Below are positions 42,549 through 53,100 of a DNA stretch of 64,000 nucleotides, in pieces. Below the pieces are notes generated by a model. That model made no database searches and was not told the DNA's origin. It was given only the letters and a program-made list of their open reading frames with translations. The position numbers and the translations under genes were made by a program. The stretch is taken from NCBI GenBank assembly GCA_018241725.1, contig JAFEDI010000093.1:186001-250000 (forward strand). The letters are read 5' to 3'. This DNA comes from Pseudomonadota bacterium (lineage in GTDB: Bacteria > Pseudomonadota > Gammaproteobacteria > Burkholderiales > Rhodocyclaceae). Every line of letters begins with the position of its first letter. Positions within the stretch are counted from its first letter, which is position 1.

Positions 42549-44174
42549 ATGACCCTATTGAATCGGACAGCCATCGCCTTGTGGGCAATCGCAGTGATCG
42601 CCCTCCTGCTGACCAGCATCTCAAGAGGCACACTGACGGGTGACGGCCGGGAATACCTCCTCGGCGCCCATGCCTTTGCGAGCCACGCATCCCCCGATCT
42701 GCGGGCCGGGGACATCGCGTTCTTCAACACCGAAATCGCCCCGAGCCGCGGCGAAGCCAAACTGGATTTCTCCACCCTCGGCGAAGGGCACGCGTATCCG
42801 GGCGGTGGCGCACAGTTCGACGCAAAGGGATTCGTCCGGGCCACGGGAGGGCAGGTTTATGCCTGGCACTTCTGGCTGTATTCCTTATTCGTTGCCCCCT
42901 TCCTCGCCGCTGTCACTGCAATCGGCGGCAAGCCGGAGACGGCATTCGTCCTTTGCAACGGGGCCTTCGTCGGATTGGCACTGGTTTACCTGTGCCGCTT
43001 CTGGGCCGGAACCGCCCTCCAGAAGCAGCTTCTTGCCAGCCTGTTCCTGCTGGGAGGAACGACGTATTACGTTTGGTGGACTCATCCTGAAGTCTTTACC
43101 GCATCCCTCGTACTGCTCGGATTGATGGCCTTCGACGACAAGCGCTACGGGCTGGCGATGGGGGCTACGGCGGCGGCTGCCACCCAGAATCCGCCCCTGA
43201 TGTTCCTTGTGTTGGGCATGGGCGTCTGGTCCATCTGGCAGTCCCTGCCTGCAACCGGCAACAGTACCCGGCGGCTCCGCTCGGTGATCCGCCCTATCGT
43301 CGGCACGGGGCTCGCGCTCGCCTTTGCAATACTGCCGGTCGCGTTCTATTGGCTCACCAGCCGGGTGACCAACCCCATCGCGGCCGCCGGCTGGGCCGAC
43401 ACATCCATGATCAGCCTTGAACGCCTGATCTCTTTATTCCTCGATCTGAATATGGGCATGGTCACCGCTCTACCGGCCGTGCTGCTTGCCAGCGCCCTTC
43501 TACTCGGCCTCTGGATGATCGGCATGCTCACTCCGCGCAGCCGCGCGGTACAGACCCAGCGTAGTTGGGGGCTGCCCCTCCTCCTCGGTGTCGGTGCCAG
43601 CGTCGTCATGGCCATCCCGGCATTGGGCGCACCCAACTGGAATCACGGCCAGACAATCTTCGCCCGCTATGCCTATTGGCTTGCCATCCCGATCACCTTC
43701 GGACTGGTCGTGACCATCGGCCGGTTGGGCCGGAAACGGGCCCTGCTCCTGACAACGCTTCTTCTGGCGTGCCAGATCGCCACAGTCTCCTACTACGGGC
43801 TCTGGGGACGGCGAGCGGCATTCAACTATGTCGCGTTCAAGCCGTTCGTCATCCCCGTCATGCTCCACCATCCGGAACTCTACAACCCACTGCCCGAGAT
43901 CTTCGCCGAACGCCTGCAGGGCATCGACACCTTTCACCCGGGCAACATGGAAGGCTCCGGCGTCTACGCATTTCCCAACCCCGAGCAACCGACCAAGATC
44001 CTCGTCCGTTCAGATGTCATTGCCGGCGAAATCGCCACCCGCAAGGCACACTGCCCCGATATCACCACACACCGCGTCGAATTCGGCTGGGTCTATATCA
44101 ACATCCCGCGATCCTGCTATCACCAAGAGCAAGCAGGTCGGCCCGCAACCGGTTCCGCAACCAGCAGGCCGTAA
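42549..44174 (+). CDS. Polytopic membrane protein, GT-C glycosyltransferase-like
   Basis: A 541-residue protein with about ten membrane helices. It opens with one helix, then a periplasmic-type loop rich in D/E (LTGDGREYLLGAHAFA), recalling the first-loop acidic residue of GT-C enzymes using lipid-linked donors, and WWTHPEVFTASLVLLG. A periplasmic tail (about 430-541) follows. The exact family is not recognised; an ArnT/PMT-like or DPM-dependent role is inferred. The 3' end overlaps the convergent fusion gene by 55 bp. Confidence 0.65.
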   Translation: MTLLNRTAIALWAIAVIALLLTSISRGTLTGDGREYLLGAHAFASHASPDLRAGDIAFFNTEIAPSRGEAKLDFSTLGEGHAYPGGGAQFDAKGFVRATGGQVYAWHFWLYSLFVAPFLAAVTAIGGKPETAFVLCNGAFVGLALVYLCRFWAGTALQKQLLASLFLLGGTTYYVWWTHPEVFTASLVLLGLMAFDDKRYGLAMGATAAAATQNPPLMFLVLGMGVWSIWQSLPATGNSTRRLRSVIRPIVGTGLALAFAILPVAFYWLTSRVTNPIAAAGWADTSMISLERLISLFLDLNMGMVTALPAVLLASALLLGLWMIGMLTPRSRAVQTQRSWGLPLLLGVGASVVMAIPALGAPNWNHGQTIFARYAYWLAIPITFGLVVTIGRLGRKRALLLTTLLLACQIATVSYYGLWGRRAAFNYVAFKPFVIPVMLHHPELYNPLPEIFAERLQGIDTFHPGNMEGSGVYAFPNPEQPTKILVRSDVIAGEIATRKAHCPDITTHRVEFGWVYINIPRSCYHQEQAGRPATGSATSRP

Positions 44175-46114
44175 CGGGATTGCTGCTCGGCCTGCGCCGC
44201 AGGCCCTATCAACAGGATGCGGACACGATAGTCCAGTGCGGTAAGCCAGGACTCGAAGGCCTCGAACTCACCCTGTTCGAGCACGCCGATCAACACAACC
44301 GGTCGCAGACGGACCAGGGTGTCCCGCGCCCCCTCGAGGACAGCGCAAAGCGCCAGCGGCGAATAGATCACCAGCAATGCACAGACATCCAGGTTCAGGG
44401 TATCGAGCGGCCAACAAACGACGGGCTCGGGTTGCCGGCTATTCGCGAACATCAGCGGCCGATACTCATCCATCGTCCGCAGGGACTGGATCTCACGCAA
44501 GGCAAGTCCCGCCCCCTCGGGCAAGGCGAGATGGACTTCGGCCCACCCACACCCCGCCTGGACAAGCCGGGCACAGAGTTGCTGGTGCAGGACACGACGC
44601 GGCTCGATCGCAATCAGACGCCCGTGATGGCCCACAGCCTGAGCCAGACCCAGCGTCGCCACGCCTTCCCCCGGCCCGAGATGCACCACCGTGTCGCCGG
44701 CCCGCAAGACCTGGGCAGCCAGATCGCCGAGTACCTCGTCGAGCACGCCGGCCAGCGGATCCTCCCGCCGACGCTGGGGAAGCGCGACGGCGGCAGCGGC
44801 AGCCGCCACCGAACGGAAGCGGGGAGCCCAGGCCTCCGGATCAGCCGCCTTCCGTGCCATGACACGCCGTAGCGCCTCGAGGAGAATCCCCGGCTCCAGT
44901 TCCTGCCAGGCACACGCATAGTCTTCGGCCATTCCAGGCCACTCCGCGTCCGGGACCTTGGGCCGCCCCCAACCCGCCAAGGCTTCAGCGCGGGGCAGGA
45001 GCTGTACGGCATGGAGGGGGTAATAGGGAAAAAGCTCGGCGCCCATCGTCGTACAAATGGTCACCGCTGGCGTCGCCGTAGCATCGGCGAGATGCTGGGT
45101 ATAGGTATCGACCCCAATCAAGGCATCCACCGCCGCAGTCAGGGCAGCCAGCCGACCGGGGGTGTTCACCACATCATCCAGGACATGAATCCGCGGATGC
45201 TCCACGTCAAACGACTGGACGAGCACGATCTGAGCCGTCGGCCAATCGGAGAGAATCCGGGCGACAAGTCGATGCAACGCGGGCTCCGGCATGCTGCGCA
45301 AGGGCACGGACGCCTTCGGGTTGATCAGAATTCGTGGCCCCGCATCGATCTGCGCCAGACGCGCCGCGACAACCCCGCGATCCGCGTCCCGCAGGGCGAG
45401 CATGTTGCGCTTGGCCTCCGGTGCAATCCCACCGTAATCCACGCCCATCCACCACAAATACCAGTCGACCATCGGCAGCTCGCCGTAGCGCGGCGCTTCG
45501 ATCAGATTGCTGGTATCGAACAGAGCCTGGTAGCGCCCGAGTTCGGCCAGCGTGAGCCCCTGTGTATGCACGGTATCGACACCCTGCAGGCCCTGAAACT
45601 GGTAAGCCAGCTCATCGTGACTGTGCCACCCCAACAGCACATCCACCGAGAAATCGGGTAGATGTGCCTGCAGCACCGGCAGCACGTGACGAAAAGCGGT
45701 GAGGCCGACGAGATTGTCGCCCAGGTTGGCACCGAAGCCATTCACCAGCAGAAGGCGGAAATGCCGGCGATCGGGCTGGGCAGCCCGCAACGCCTGCAAC
45801 TGTCCGGTCAGGCAATCCGCCCCCGCCTTTCCATCCGCGATCAGCCCTTCGGCGCCAAGACGCGGCGGAACGCCCGGCAACAAGCCCTGCATGGCGGGCG
45901 CCAGCAAACGCACTATGTCGCCCGGCGGCGTATCCGGATAAGTCTGGCGTATCGCCTGGTGGATCAACTTCACTTCCCGCTGGGCCGCGACATACACCTC
46001 GGTAGCGGCCGGCGCACCCGGCTTTGCCGCCGCGGGCAGATACTTGCTTTGTTCCCGCGTGCGCAATTGCAGCGGACGAGTCAGATAGTAGAAATACACG
46101 GGGCTCTCCGGCAA
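44120..46114 (-). CDS. GT9-like glycosyltransferase fused to a methyltransferase-like domain
   Basis: The 664-residue protein combines an N-terminal region and an ADP-heptosyltransferase-like GT9 core (about 118-420). Core segments are LLVNGFGANLGDNLVGLTAF, RILINPKASVPLRSMPE and VDALIGVDTYTQHLADA. An Ala-rich hinge leads to a Rossmann-like segment (VVHLGPGEGVATLGLAQAVG from about 477) as in FkbM methyltransferases. The start is TTG 46114, with a nearby in-frame GTG. Glycine residues of the SAM site are kept, but activity is unproven. It may glycosylate and methylate, or the second domain may only bind. Confidence 0.7.
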   Translation of the reverse strand: MPESPVYFYYLTRPLQLRTREQSKYLPAAAKPGAPAATEVYVAAQREVKLIHQAIRQTYPDTPPGDIVRLLAPAMQGLLPGVPPRLGAEGLIADGKAGADCLTGQLQALRAAQPDRRHFRLLLVNGFGANLGDNLVGLTAFRHVLPVLQAHLPDFSVDVLLGWHSHDELAYQFQGLQGVDTVHTQGLTLAELGRYQALFDTSNLIEAPRYGELPMVDWYLWWMGVDYGGIAPEAKRNMLALRDADRGVVAARLAQIDAGPRILINPKASVPLRSMPEPALHRLVARILSDWPTAQIVLVQSFDVEHPRIHVLDDVVNTPGRLAALTAAVDALIGVDTYTQHLADATATPAVTICTTMGAELFPYYPLHAVQLLPRAEALAGWGRPKVPDAEWPGMAEDYACAWQELEPGILLEALRRVMARKAADPEAWAPRFRSVAAAAAAVALPQRRREDPLAGVLDEVLGDLAAQVLRAGDTVVHLGPGEGVATLGLAQAVGHHGRLIAIEPRRVLHQQLCARLVQAGCGWAEVHLALPEGAGLALREIQSLRTMDEYRPLMFANSRQPEPVVCWPLDTLNLDVCALLVIYSPLALCAVLEGARDTLVRLRPVVLIGVLEQGEFEAFESWLTALDYRVRILLIGPAAQAEQQSRYGLLVAEPVAGRPACSW

Positions 46115-46176
46115 ACCCGTCCGGCTGCCACGGCAGGTGACCGTTCAACCACCGCAACGCCGTCGAGTAAGGTGGT

Positions 46177-47004
46177 CTACCAGTTGAATTTCAACGTATC
46201 CGACTGCGTCAGATCGAAAAGCTTCTGCGGCAAGTCAAGATCAACAGCAGGCGGCACCTTCACGTGCTTCCGGTGCTCCTGCTGCAGGCGCTGCAGCACA
46301 ACAATCCTGCTCATCGAGAAAAGGTGAGCATAAGCCAGACTCAATGCATGCAGCTTATGCAATGAGTCGAGTTGTGCGCCGTCCAGTTGCTGAAGCCGGG
46401 TCTCATCCACCCGATATAAGCCTTTCGGCAATTGTTGTTCGCTCTCTGCGGGCAATTGCCAGGGCGTCAGCAATTCTGCCTTCTCCAATGCTTGTACAGC
46501 CTGCTCCGTCACCTCCTGGGCCACCGCCATCCGGGTCAGGAAGTCCGATATCCCCTGGATCATGGGCTGCGGCTGTCCCTCATCGTCAAAGAAGCGAACC
46601 TCGCCTGCCGCCAGGCTCGGAGTCTCGCGATAAAGACCACTGGCGCGATCAAAACAGAGGACGAACCGCCTCTCCGGATCGCTCTGTCCCTCCGTACCGG
46701 CAAGCGAGACCTGCAGGCTGAACGGATAGGCCCGGAACTGATTGGGGAGATACAAGCCGCCCCAGCGCCCCTCCTCATTGACCATCAAGTTCCGCCCATC
46801 GTCAAAACCGGTCACCGCAACCAGCATGAACCGACCACCCGGCAGTTTGGCAAAGGCGAGCGGCAGGGTTGGGACCAGGGTGCTGAGTTCGACCAGTTGC
46901 ACCGCAATTACAGGCTGATGGAGGGCAAAGCGGTAGTGCTCGACACGACGGAAACCGTGCATGCGGTGCTCATCGGAGCGCAAAGCCACAAGCGTTGTAT
47001 TCAT
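46177..47004 (-). CDS. sapC: SapC family protein
   Basis: A 275-residue member of the SapC family (first seen beside S-layer secretion genes of Campylobacter fetus). Motifs: FAKLPGGRFMLVAVTGFDDG, NLMVNEEGRWGGLYLPNQ, FRAYPFSLQVSL and FDDEGQPQPMIQGISDFLTR, which match the family pattern of G-x-N-x-V/F then G-x-W-x-x-x-Y-x-P then R-x-Y-P-F. There is no signal peptide, so a cytoplasmic role is likely. It follows the giant secreted-protein gene across a terminator, strengthening an S-layer-like context. Function is unknown. Confidence 0.88.
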   Translation of the reverse strand: MNTTLVALRSDEHRMHGFRRVEHYRFALHQPVIAVQLVELSTLVPTLPLAFAKLPGGRFMLVAVTGFDDGRNLMVNEEGRWGGLYLPNQFRAYPFSLQVSLAGTEGQSDPERRFVLCFDRASGLYRETPSLAAGEVRFFDDEGQPQPMIQGISDFLTRMAVAQEVTEQAVQALEKAELLTPWQLPAESEQQLPKGLYRVDETRLQQLDGAQLDSLHKLHALSLAYAHLFSMSRIVVLQRLQQEHRKHVKVPPAVDLDLPQKLFDLTQSDTLKFNW

Positions 47005-47048
47005 GACAGAAGATTCAGCTAAGAAAAATACCCATTACCAAAAAAAGA

Positions 47049-47080
47049 AACCCTCGGGATCCTTGTGAGACCCGAGGGTT
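47049..47080. terminator. Bidirectional intrinsic terminator after the giant gene
   Basis: AACCCTCGGG (47049-47058) pairs with CCCGAGGGTT (47071-47080), with a 12-base loop. On the minus strand the stem is followed by CTTTTTTT (plus 47042-47049); on the plus strand by TATTTTTT. It ends the transcript of the giant gene, whose stop is at 47136, and partly insulates sapC. Confidence 0.9.
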
Positions 47081-47091
47081 GTATTTTTTGA

Positions 47092-47118
47092 CTGAACCCG
47101 ACTGTGAATCGGGTCCAG
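47092..47118. repeat. Second hairpin between the giant gene and its terminator
   Basis: CTGAACCCGA (47092-47101) pairs with TCGGGTCCAG (47109-47118), with one mismatch and a 7-base loop. It sits between the giant gene stop and the strong terminator, and may stabilise the mRNA 3' end. Confidence 0.5.
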
Positions 47119-47135
47119 TCCGTTAGCACGCTCGT

Positions 47136-50100
47136 TTAGGCAACGATATCCGCGTGATCAAGCTTGGTGCCATCAACCCCAACCAGGCGGACAGCCATAT
47201 CGGCCGTACCATCCTTGTTGGAATCGACAAACAGCACACCAACGGTATCGCCTTCCTTGATCGTGGTGCCGGAAGTGGTGCCATCCACCGCGTGAGCAGT
47301 GACCCAACCCAGGTAGTACTGGACCGTGCCAGCGCCAGCCGCGAAGTTCAAATTCGCATTGATCAACGCAGTGCTGATGTCGGTCGCAGCCGCCGCTTCC
47401 TTGTAGTTGGCGCTGGTACCCGCCGCCACATTCAGCTTGAGGTGATCCGTACCGCTGGTGAAGTCGGTGACGATATCTGCACTCTGATAGAGATCAAGCG
47501 CGTCGACATAATTAGCCGGATTCGGAAGAGCGGCCGGTTGGAACTTCGATGCACCGGAACCATCGATAGCGCCCGTCGAGCTGAAGCTCAGCGTGTAACC
47601 ACCGTCGTCGGCGACCAGATCAGCGAAGTGAATTCCGGTAGCAGTCGCAGTTGCCAGAATCTTGCCAGCTGCCAGGGTGTTGAACTTGAGTGCGATATCA
47701 GCGTTCAACGCGAGCGGGAGAGTCATGTCCAATGCGTTTGCCGCGTAGTCCGCAACGATCGTGGTGCCATCGGCCAGCGTCGCCGTGATGTTGTAGACCT
47801 CACCGATCGCATTGGCAGGGCCCGAAATCGCAATGTCATTCTGCTGGGCAACATCGCCAGTGGCGTGATCGACCGCGTTGAACGTCAAAGCACCGATGTC
47901 AGCGCCGCCCGGAGTCAAGGAATTGATGTCGAGCTTACCGCCCGTCGTTCCTTGCGCCGTCACCTGCCAGACACCAGCAACTTGTTCGGCCTTGGCATCC
48001 ACACCCGGGATCGCATCCAGTGCGGCGGCGATCGAAGTGGTCACAGCCTGCTTGCTGGTCAGATCCACATGGGACAAGTCGACCACCACTGCTGCAATCG
48101 TCGAATTGACCGTGTAGTTGATCGTGACGTTTGCCTGGGTCGGATTGTTGTTCAGCCCGTCGGTGTTGATGGTGATGGTTTCCTGATCCACCGCAGCAAC
48201 CGGAGCCGGAGCAGCGGCCGTCGTCAACGTGGCCGGCGTGGAGGTATGGACATCGAACACAAAAGTATCCGCACCACCGCTACCGGTCAGCGTATCGAAA
48301 CCGCCGAGATAGCCCTTGTTGCCGCCGTTGATGACATCAGCCTGAGCGCTGCCGATCAAGACGCTGGGTGCAAGCCCAGTGCCAAGCACGGTGAAGCCGT
48401 TGGAACCCGTGGCGTGGCTCACATCGATAGCCGTCCCCGTGATGGTCGCGGTGCCGTTATTCGAGGTGGCAGAGCTGGCGATGAAGGGGCCACTGGCGGT
48501 GACGTTAGCCGTTGCGCCGGAAGACACAACCAGCACATCACCGGTCTGGACGCCAACAACAGCATCCGTACCCGACGTCACGTTGATGGTGTTGTGGTGA
48601 TCGGTAGCGGAGACATTGATCGTGTCGTTGCCGCCGTTACCGGAGATCACATTGGCACCATTGGCCGTGGTGGAGATCAGATCATCGCTCGGCGAACCGA
48701 CGATGGTCTGGGGCAGGAAGGCAGGATCAGCAGCGGTCAGCTTGGAGCCAGCCAGCGCGGTCAGATCGACTGCGTTGTCTGCGTCAGCACCCACCGCCGG
48801 AGCTGCCACCAGGGTCACGCCGGAGATATCCACCGTTGCGGTGTGGATGTTGGCACCCAGGGTGAGGTTGGAGGCATCGCCCGTCAGCTTCAGCGTACCG
48901 GCACCGTAGATCTGCACACCAGCAGCGCGCAGAACATCCGCCTGAGCGGCCGTCAGGGTCAGGGTAGCACCGGCGATAACCGTGATGGAACCACCCGTGA
49001 CCTGCAGACCTTCGGTGACGGAAGCGGTCGCGGCATCGTCGATCAGCTGGCTCAGATCCACCGCCCCGTCGATGATCAACGGCACGTTGATCAGGTCAAG
49101 GGTGGAGTACTGCTGCAGGCTGGCCGTGGAGGTCAGCGTCAGGGAGCTGCCCACCGCTGCGCTCGTGTAGTCGAACACCCACTCGCTATGTGCGTTCAGC
49201 GTCGGGGTCAGGCCGTTGGCGGCGCCCACCTTGGCCTTCGTCACAGAACCAACGCCAGCCGTCAGCGTGAAAGCAGCATCACCGAAGTCGGTGGTGTCAC
49301 CATCGTGGTTGCGGTCGTCGTTGGTGCTGTCGATTTGAGCCAGGGTGCCCAGATCCACAGTGCCAGCAGTATTGATGAAGCTCACTTCCTGGCCCGCAAC
49401 ACCGGCGTTGATGACCGCGCCAGTCGTGGCATCGACCTTGCCCAGCGTGATGGTACCGCCGTTGGTAGCAGCGACATTCAGGGTCTCGACTGCAGTACCC
49501 AGCTGAACGGCCGGGCTGGCACCCGTCACGGTCAGATCAGCAGTACCCGCATTGATGACATTCACGACGGTCAGGTCGGTATCGGTCGCATCCACCGACT
49601 TGACCGTCACGTCCTTGGAACCATCCACCACCAAACCGGCAGTCGAATTTTTCGTCGGGTTGGTCGTCGCGTTCGTCGTTTCGTTGAACTTGACGGTACC
49701 CGTATCCAGTTCCACACCGGTCGCATGGATCACGACACTGGTCAGCTCGCCACGGCTTGCACCGCTGGAGATATCGCCCACCACGTTGTGCGCGGTCGGA
49801 TAGGTGTTCTTCAGCGGATCGAAACCTTGCGGCAGCAAGTAGGTATCGGTCACCGGCCCAGCCAGCTTGGAGTTGATGGTCAGCGTGCCGAAGCTGTTGT
49901 TGTTGGCGATATTCGCCGCAACGATGTCATCCACGGAGATGGCACCCAGCGTCACTGCACCGCCCAGATCCAGGGTCAGGTTCTGCACGCCCACCAGCTT
50001 GTCGGCGTTGTTGAAGACCAGGCCAGCCGGCAGCGAAGTGAAGGCATCGACTTCCACCGTACGATTAACGTTCTCGTTATTCGTGAAGGTGCTCAGATCG

Positions 50101-53100
50101 GCAGTGTTGGCAATACGGATGATCGTGGTGCTGTTCAGGTTGATGATGCCCTGGGTCGGGTTGGTTTGAACGGCGCTCGGACTGGAGAAGATGTCCTCGA
50201 CGTTCTTGCCATTGACCAGTGCGTCATTCACCCACACACGGCCCAGCGATGCAGCGTAGCCGCTGGTGTCGATCTTGCCGTTGGCGGTGTTGATGGTGTT
50301 GAAGTTCCACACCACGTTGGTGTCGCGCTCGAGAGAGCCATCACCCGCGCCAGTCCAAGGAGTACCGGCATCGCTATCAGCACCGACGACGATGATCTTG
50401 CGCTGGGCCTGCGTCGCCGTGGCGAAGCGGATGGTCTGGCCAGCCATCTCATTGTCAGTACCGACGAGGGAGTCGACGTCGTTCAGGGTCACCGAGAAGG
50501 AGCCCAGATCGGTTGCTGCAGCAAGCGCCACATCCGCCTGGTGAGCGTAGGTGGGGTTCGCAGCTTCCTTCAGCGTGACCGTACCCGCGATGTGGGACTC
50601 GATGCCGCTGAGATCGGTGGCAGCCGTATCCAGGTTGACGATATCGACGACCGGCACCTTGCTTGCGTCGTAGCCAACAGCGTTCTTGTCGAGAACGATG
50701 CTCGGATCGGCAACGATGTGCAGACCGTTGGCTTCGGCAGCCGTCAGGACCAGGTGGACACCGGCAGCCAGAACGATGGACTTCGCACCGGTGATGGAAA
50801 CGCTGTCCAGCGCGGTCAGATCAACCGTGGAGCCAGGCAGACCATCGATGTAGAGGGTCGCGTTGGCACCGAGCTTGACGTTCAGCGCACCACCCTGGAA
50901 GTTCAGGGGAATCGCCGCGGTGGAGGAGCCGAGGTGCAGTTCGCTACCCGCCGCCGCATTGGTCAGGTCGAAGCTCCAGCCGGTGTCGGTGGGCTTGATC
51001 TTGTCCAGAACGTCGTTGGTCAGCGTCAGCTTGGTTACGCCGGTACCGGAAGTGAAGGCGAAGTTCTCGGAATTGATATCCGTGATCTGGCCCAGATTCA
51101 GGTTGCCGGACAGAGCCGAAGCGTCGATCTTGGACAGATTGTCGCCTTCGATACCGAACTGCGGCGTGGAGGTGTCGGCATCACCCAGCACAACATTACC
51201 GGTGCCCGAGAACACCAGGTTGGCGAAGTGATTGGTCACCGGGCCCATGGCGAACGGACCAACGCTCTCACCCAGAAGGGCGGCGGAACCACCCGTCACC
51301 GTCAGCGTACCCGTGCTGGTGGTGTTGATGGCCAGCGTGCTGACTTCGGTGTCCGTCACGTCCAAGTGCGCGATCGTCACGTCGGCGGAGCCAGTGACAT
51401 TCAGGGTGGCGGTGGCTTGGTAGTCATCGTTACCGGTGACCGCATCGTCGCCGACAACCGACGAGAACTTGATGCTGCCGCCAACTTGCAGCGCCTGGGT
51501 GGCGTTGATGGTGACGTTCAGCAGGTTGTTATCGACAGTGCCCAAACCAGCGAACGGATCGATGTCACCCGCGATGATGTTGGTGCTCTTGCCGGACAGG
51601 ATGTTGGTAGCCGTGCCGGTCGAGTTGATCGTCAGGCTCTGCAGGTGGGTGTGCAGCAGCGGATCCTTGGACACGGAAGCAATGCCCAGGTCACCGCTGA
51701 TGTCGGTACCGCCCAGCAGATTCACCGTCAGATTCTGCACTTCGACGTTGTTTTCGGTCTTGAAGACATCCAGACCCTGCGGCACGGTGGTACCCGCCGT
51801 GACATTGACCGTCTGGTCGACTTCAAGGACGTTGCCTTCGCCGTTGGTGACCGTCTTGATCACGCGTGCCGACAGACCTGCGAAGATCTCGTCGATGTTG
51901 TGGCCACCCACCAGCGTGTTGAGCACCTGGAGGCTGTCCACATCGAAGCCGGAAGCATCGATGCTGCTAGTCAGGCCCAGGGTCGCATCGTGGATCACCA
52001 CGGTGCTGTTGGTGCCACCGACGATCTTGACACCGCTGCCGTCTTCGACGTGCGGCAGGCCGAGGGTCAGGTTGTCACCGACGTTGATGGTATCCACACC
52101 GGCCAGGTTGGTCAGAACCTTGGCAACCGGGACGGTCTGGTCGAGCGGGAAGTTGACATCTTCAGCCAGGGTCAGGCTGAGGTCGATCTGGCTGGAGATA
52201 TGGCTGGTATCGAAGCCCTTGGCCACATCGGCCTGGGTCAGGCCGGTGATGTTGACCGTGGCCTTCTCGCCATTTTCAACCGTGATGAGGTTGACGTTGC
52301 CGCTCTTAACCAGCTCCTGATACTGAGCCGCGGTCAGGTTCAGCACCTGATCCTTGTGCAGCACCAGAGCATCCACACCGGTCAGATCGGTAGCGGGATC
52401 CAGGGTCACGACAGCGTCGGTCGCCAGGGTCACGGTGCCGAGGTTAACACCGGTGGTCAGGTTGGTCACAGAGAACGGCTGGTTGCTCAGACCAACGAGG
52501 TTCAGCGTGCCAGCCGGGTGGGGGAGATCAAAGGTTCCCGCAACGACGGTGATATTGGCAGCGCCGATGGCCGCGAACTCGGTGAAGTTCAGGGAGAGAT
52601 CAGCACCATTCGCCAGAACCACGTGGGCGACGTTGGCCAGCGTAGCGTTGTCGAGTTCGACATCGCCGGAAACCTTCAACGTGGCGCCCAGCGGGCCGCC
52701 GTCGATGGAAGTTTGGGTACCGGCAACGACGTCGTCCAGCGACAACACCGTGCCACCCGCACCACCCACAAAGGTGAAGTCGACGGGGTGAGCAACCTCG
52801 GAATGGTCGATGGTCGCGGTGAAGACACCGGTCACGGCAGAAGCGTCGATCTTGTTCAGCGAATCCGGCAGATCGGCGGTCACGGTGACGTCTTCGGTCG
52901 CGGTGATCGTCAGGGTCTTCAGGGTCGGCGTGACGGCCACATCAGCGATGGATGCGATCACGGCATCGCCGTCGGTCACGTTGACCGTTGCGGAGACAGC
53001 GTTCAGCAGCTTGATGCCATCGATCGCGAACTTGCGCTCGCCACCGGTAGAGGTCGTGCCCAGGGCCACGCCACCATTGTTGATGTCGATGATTGCCGGC

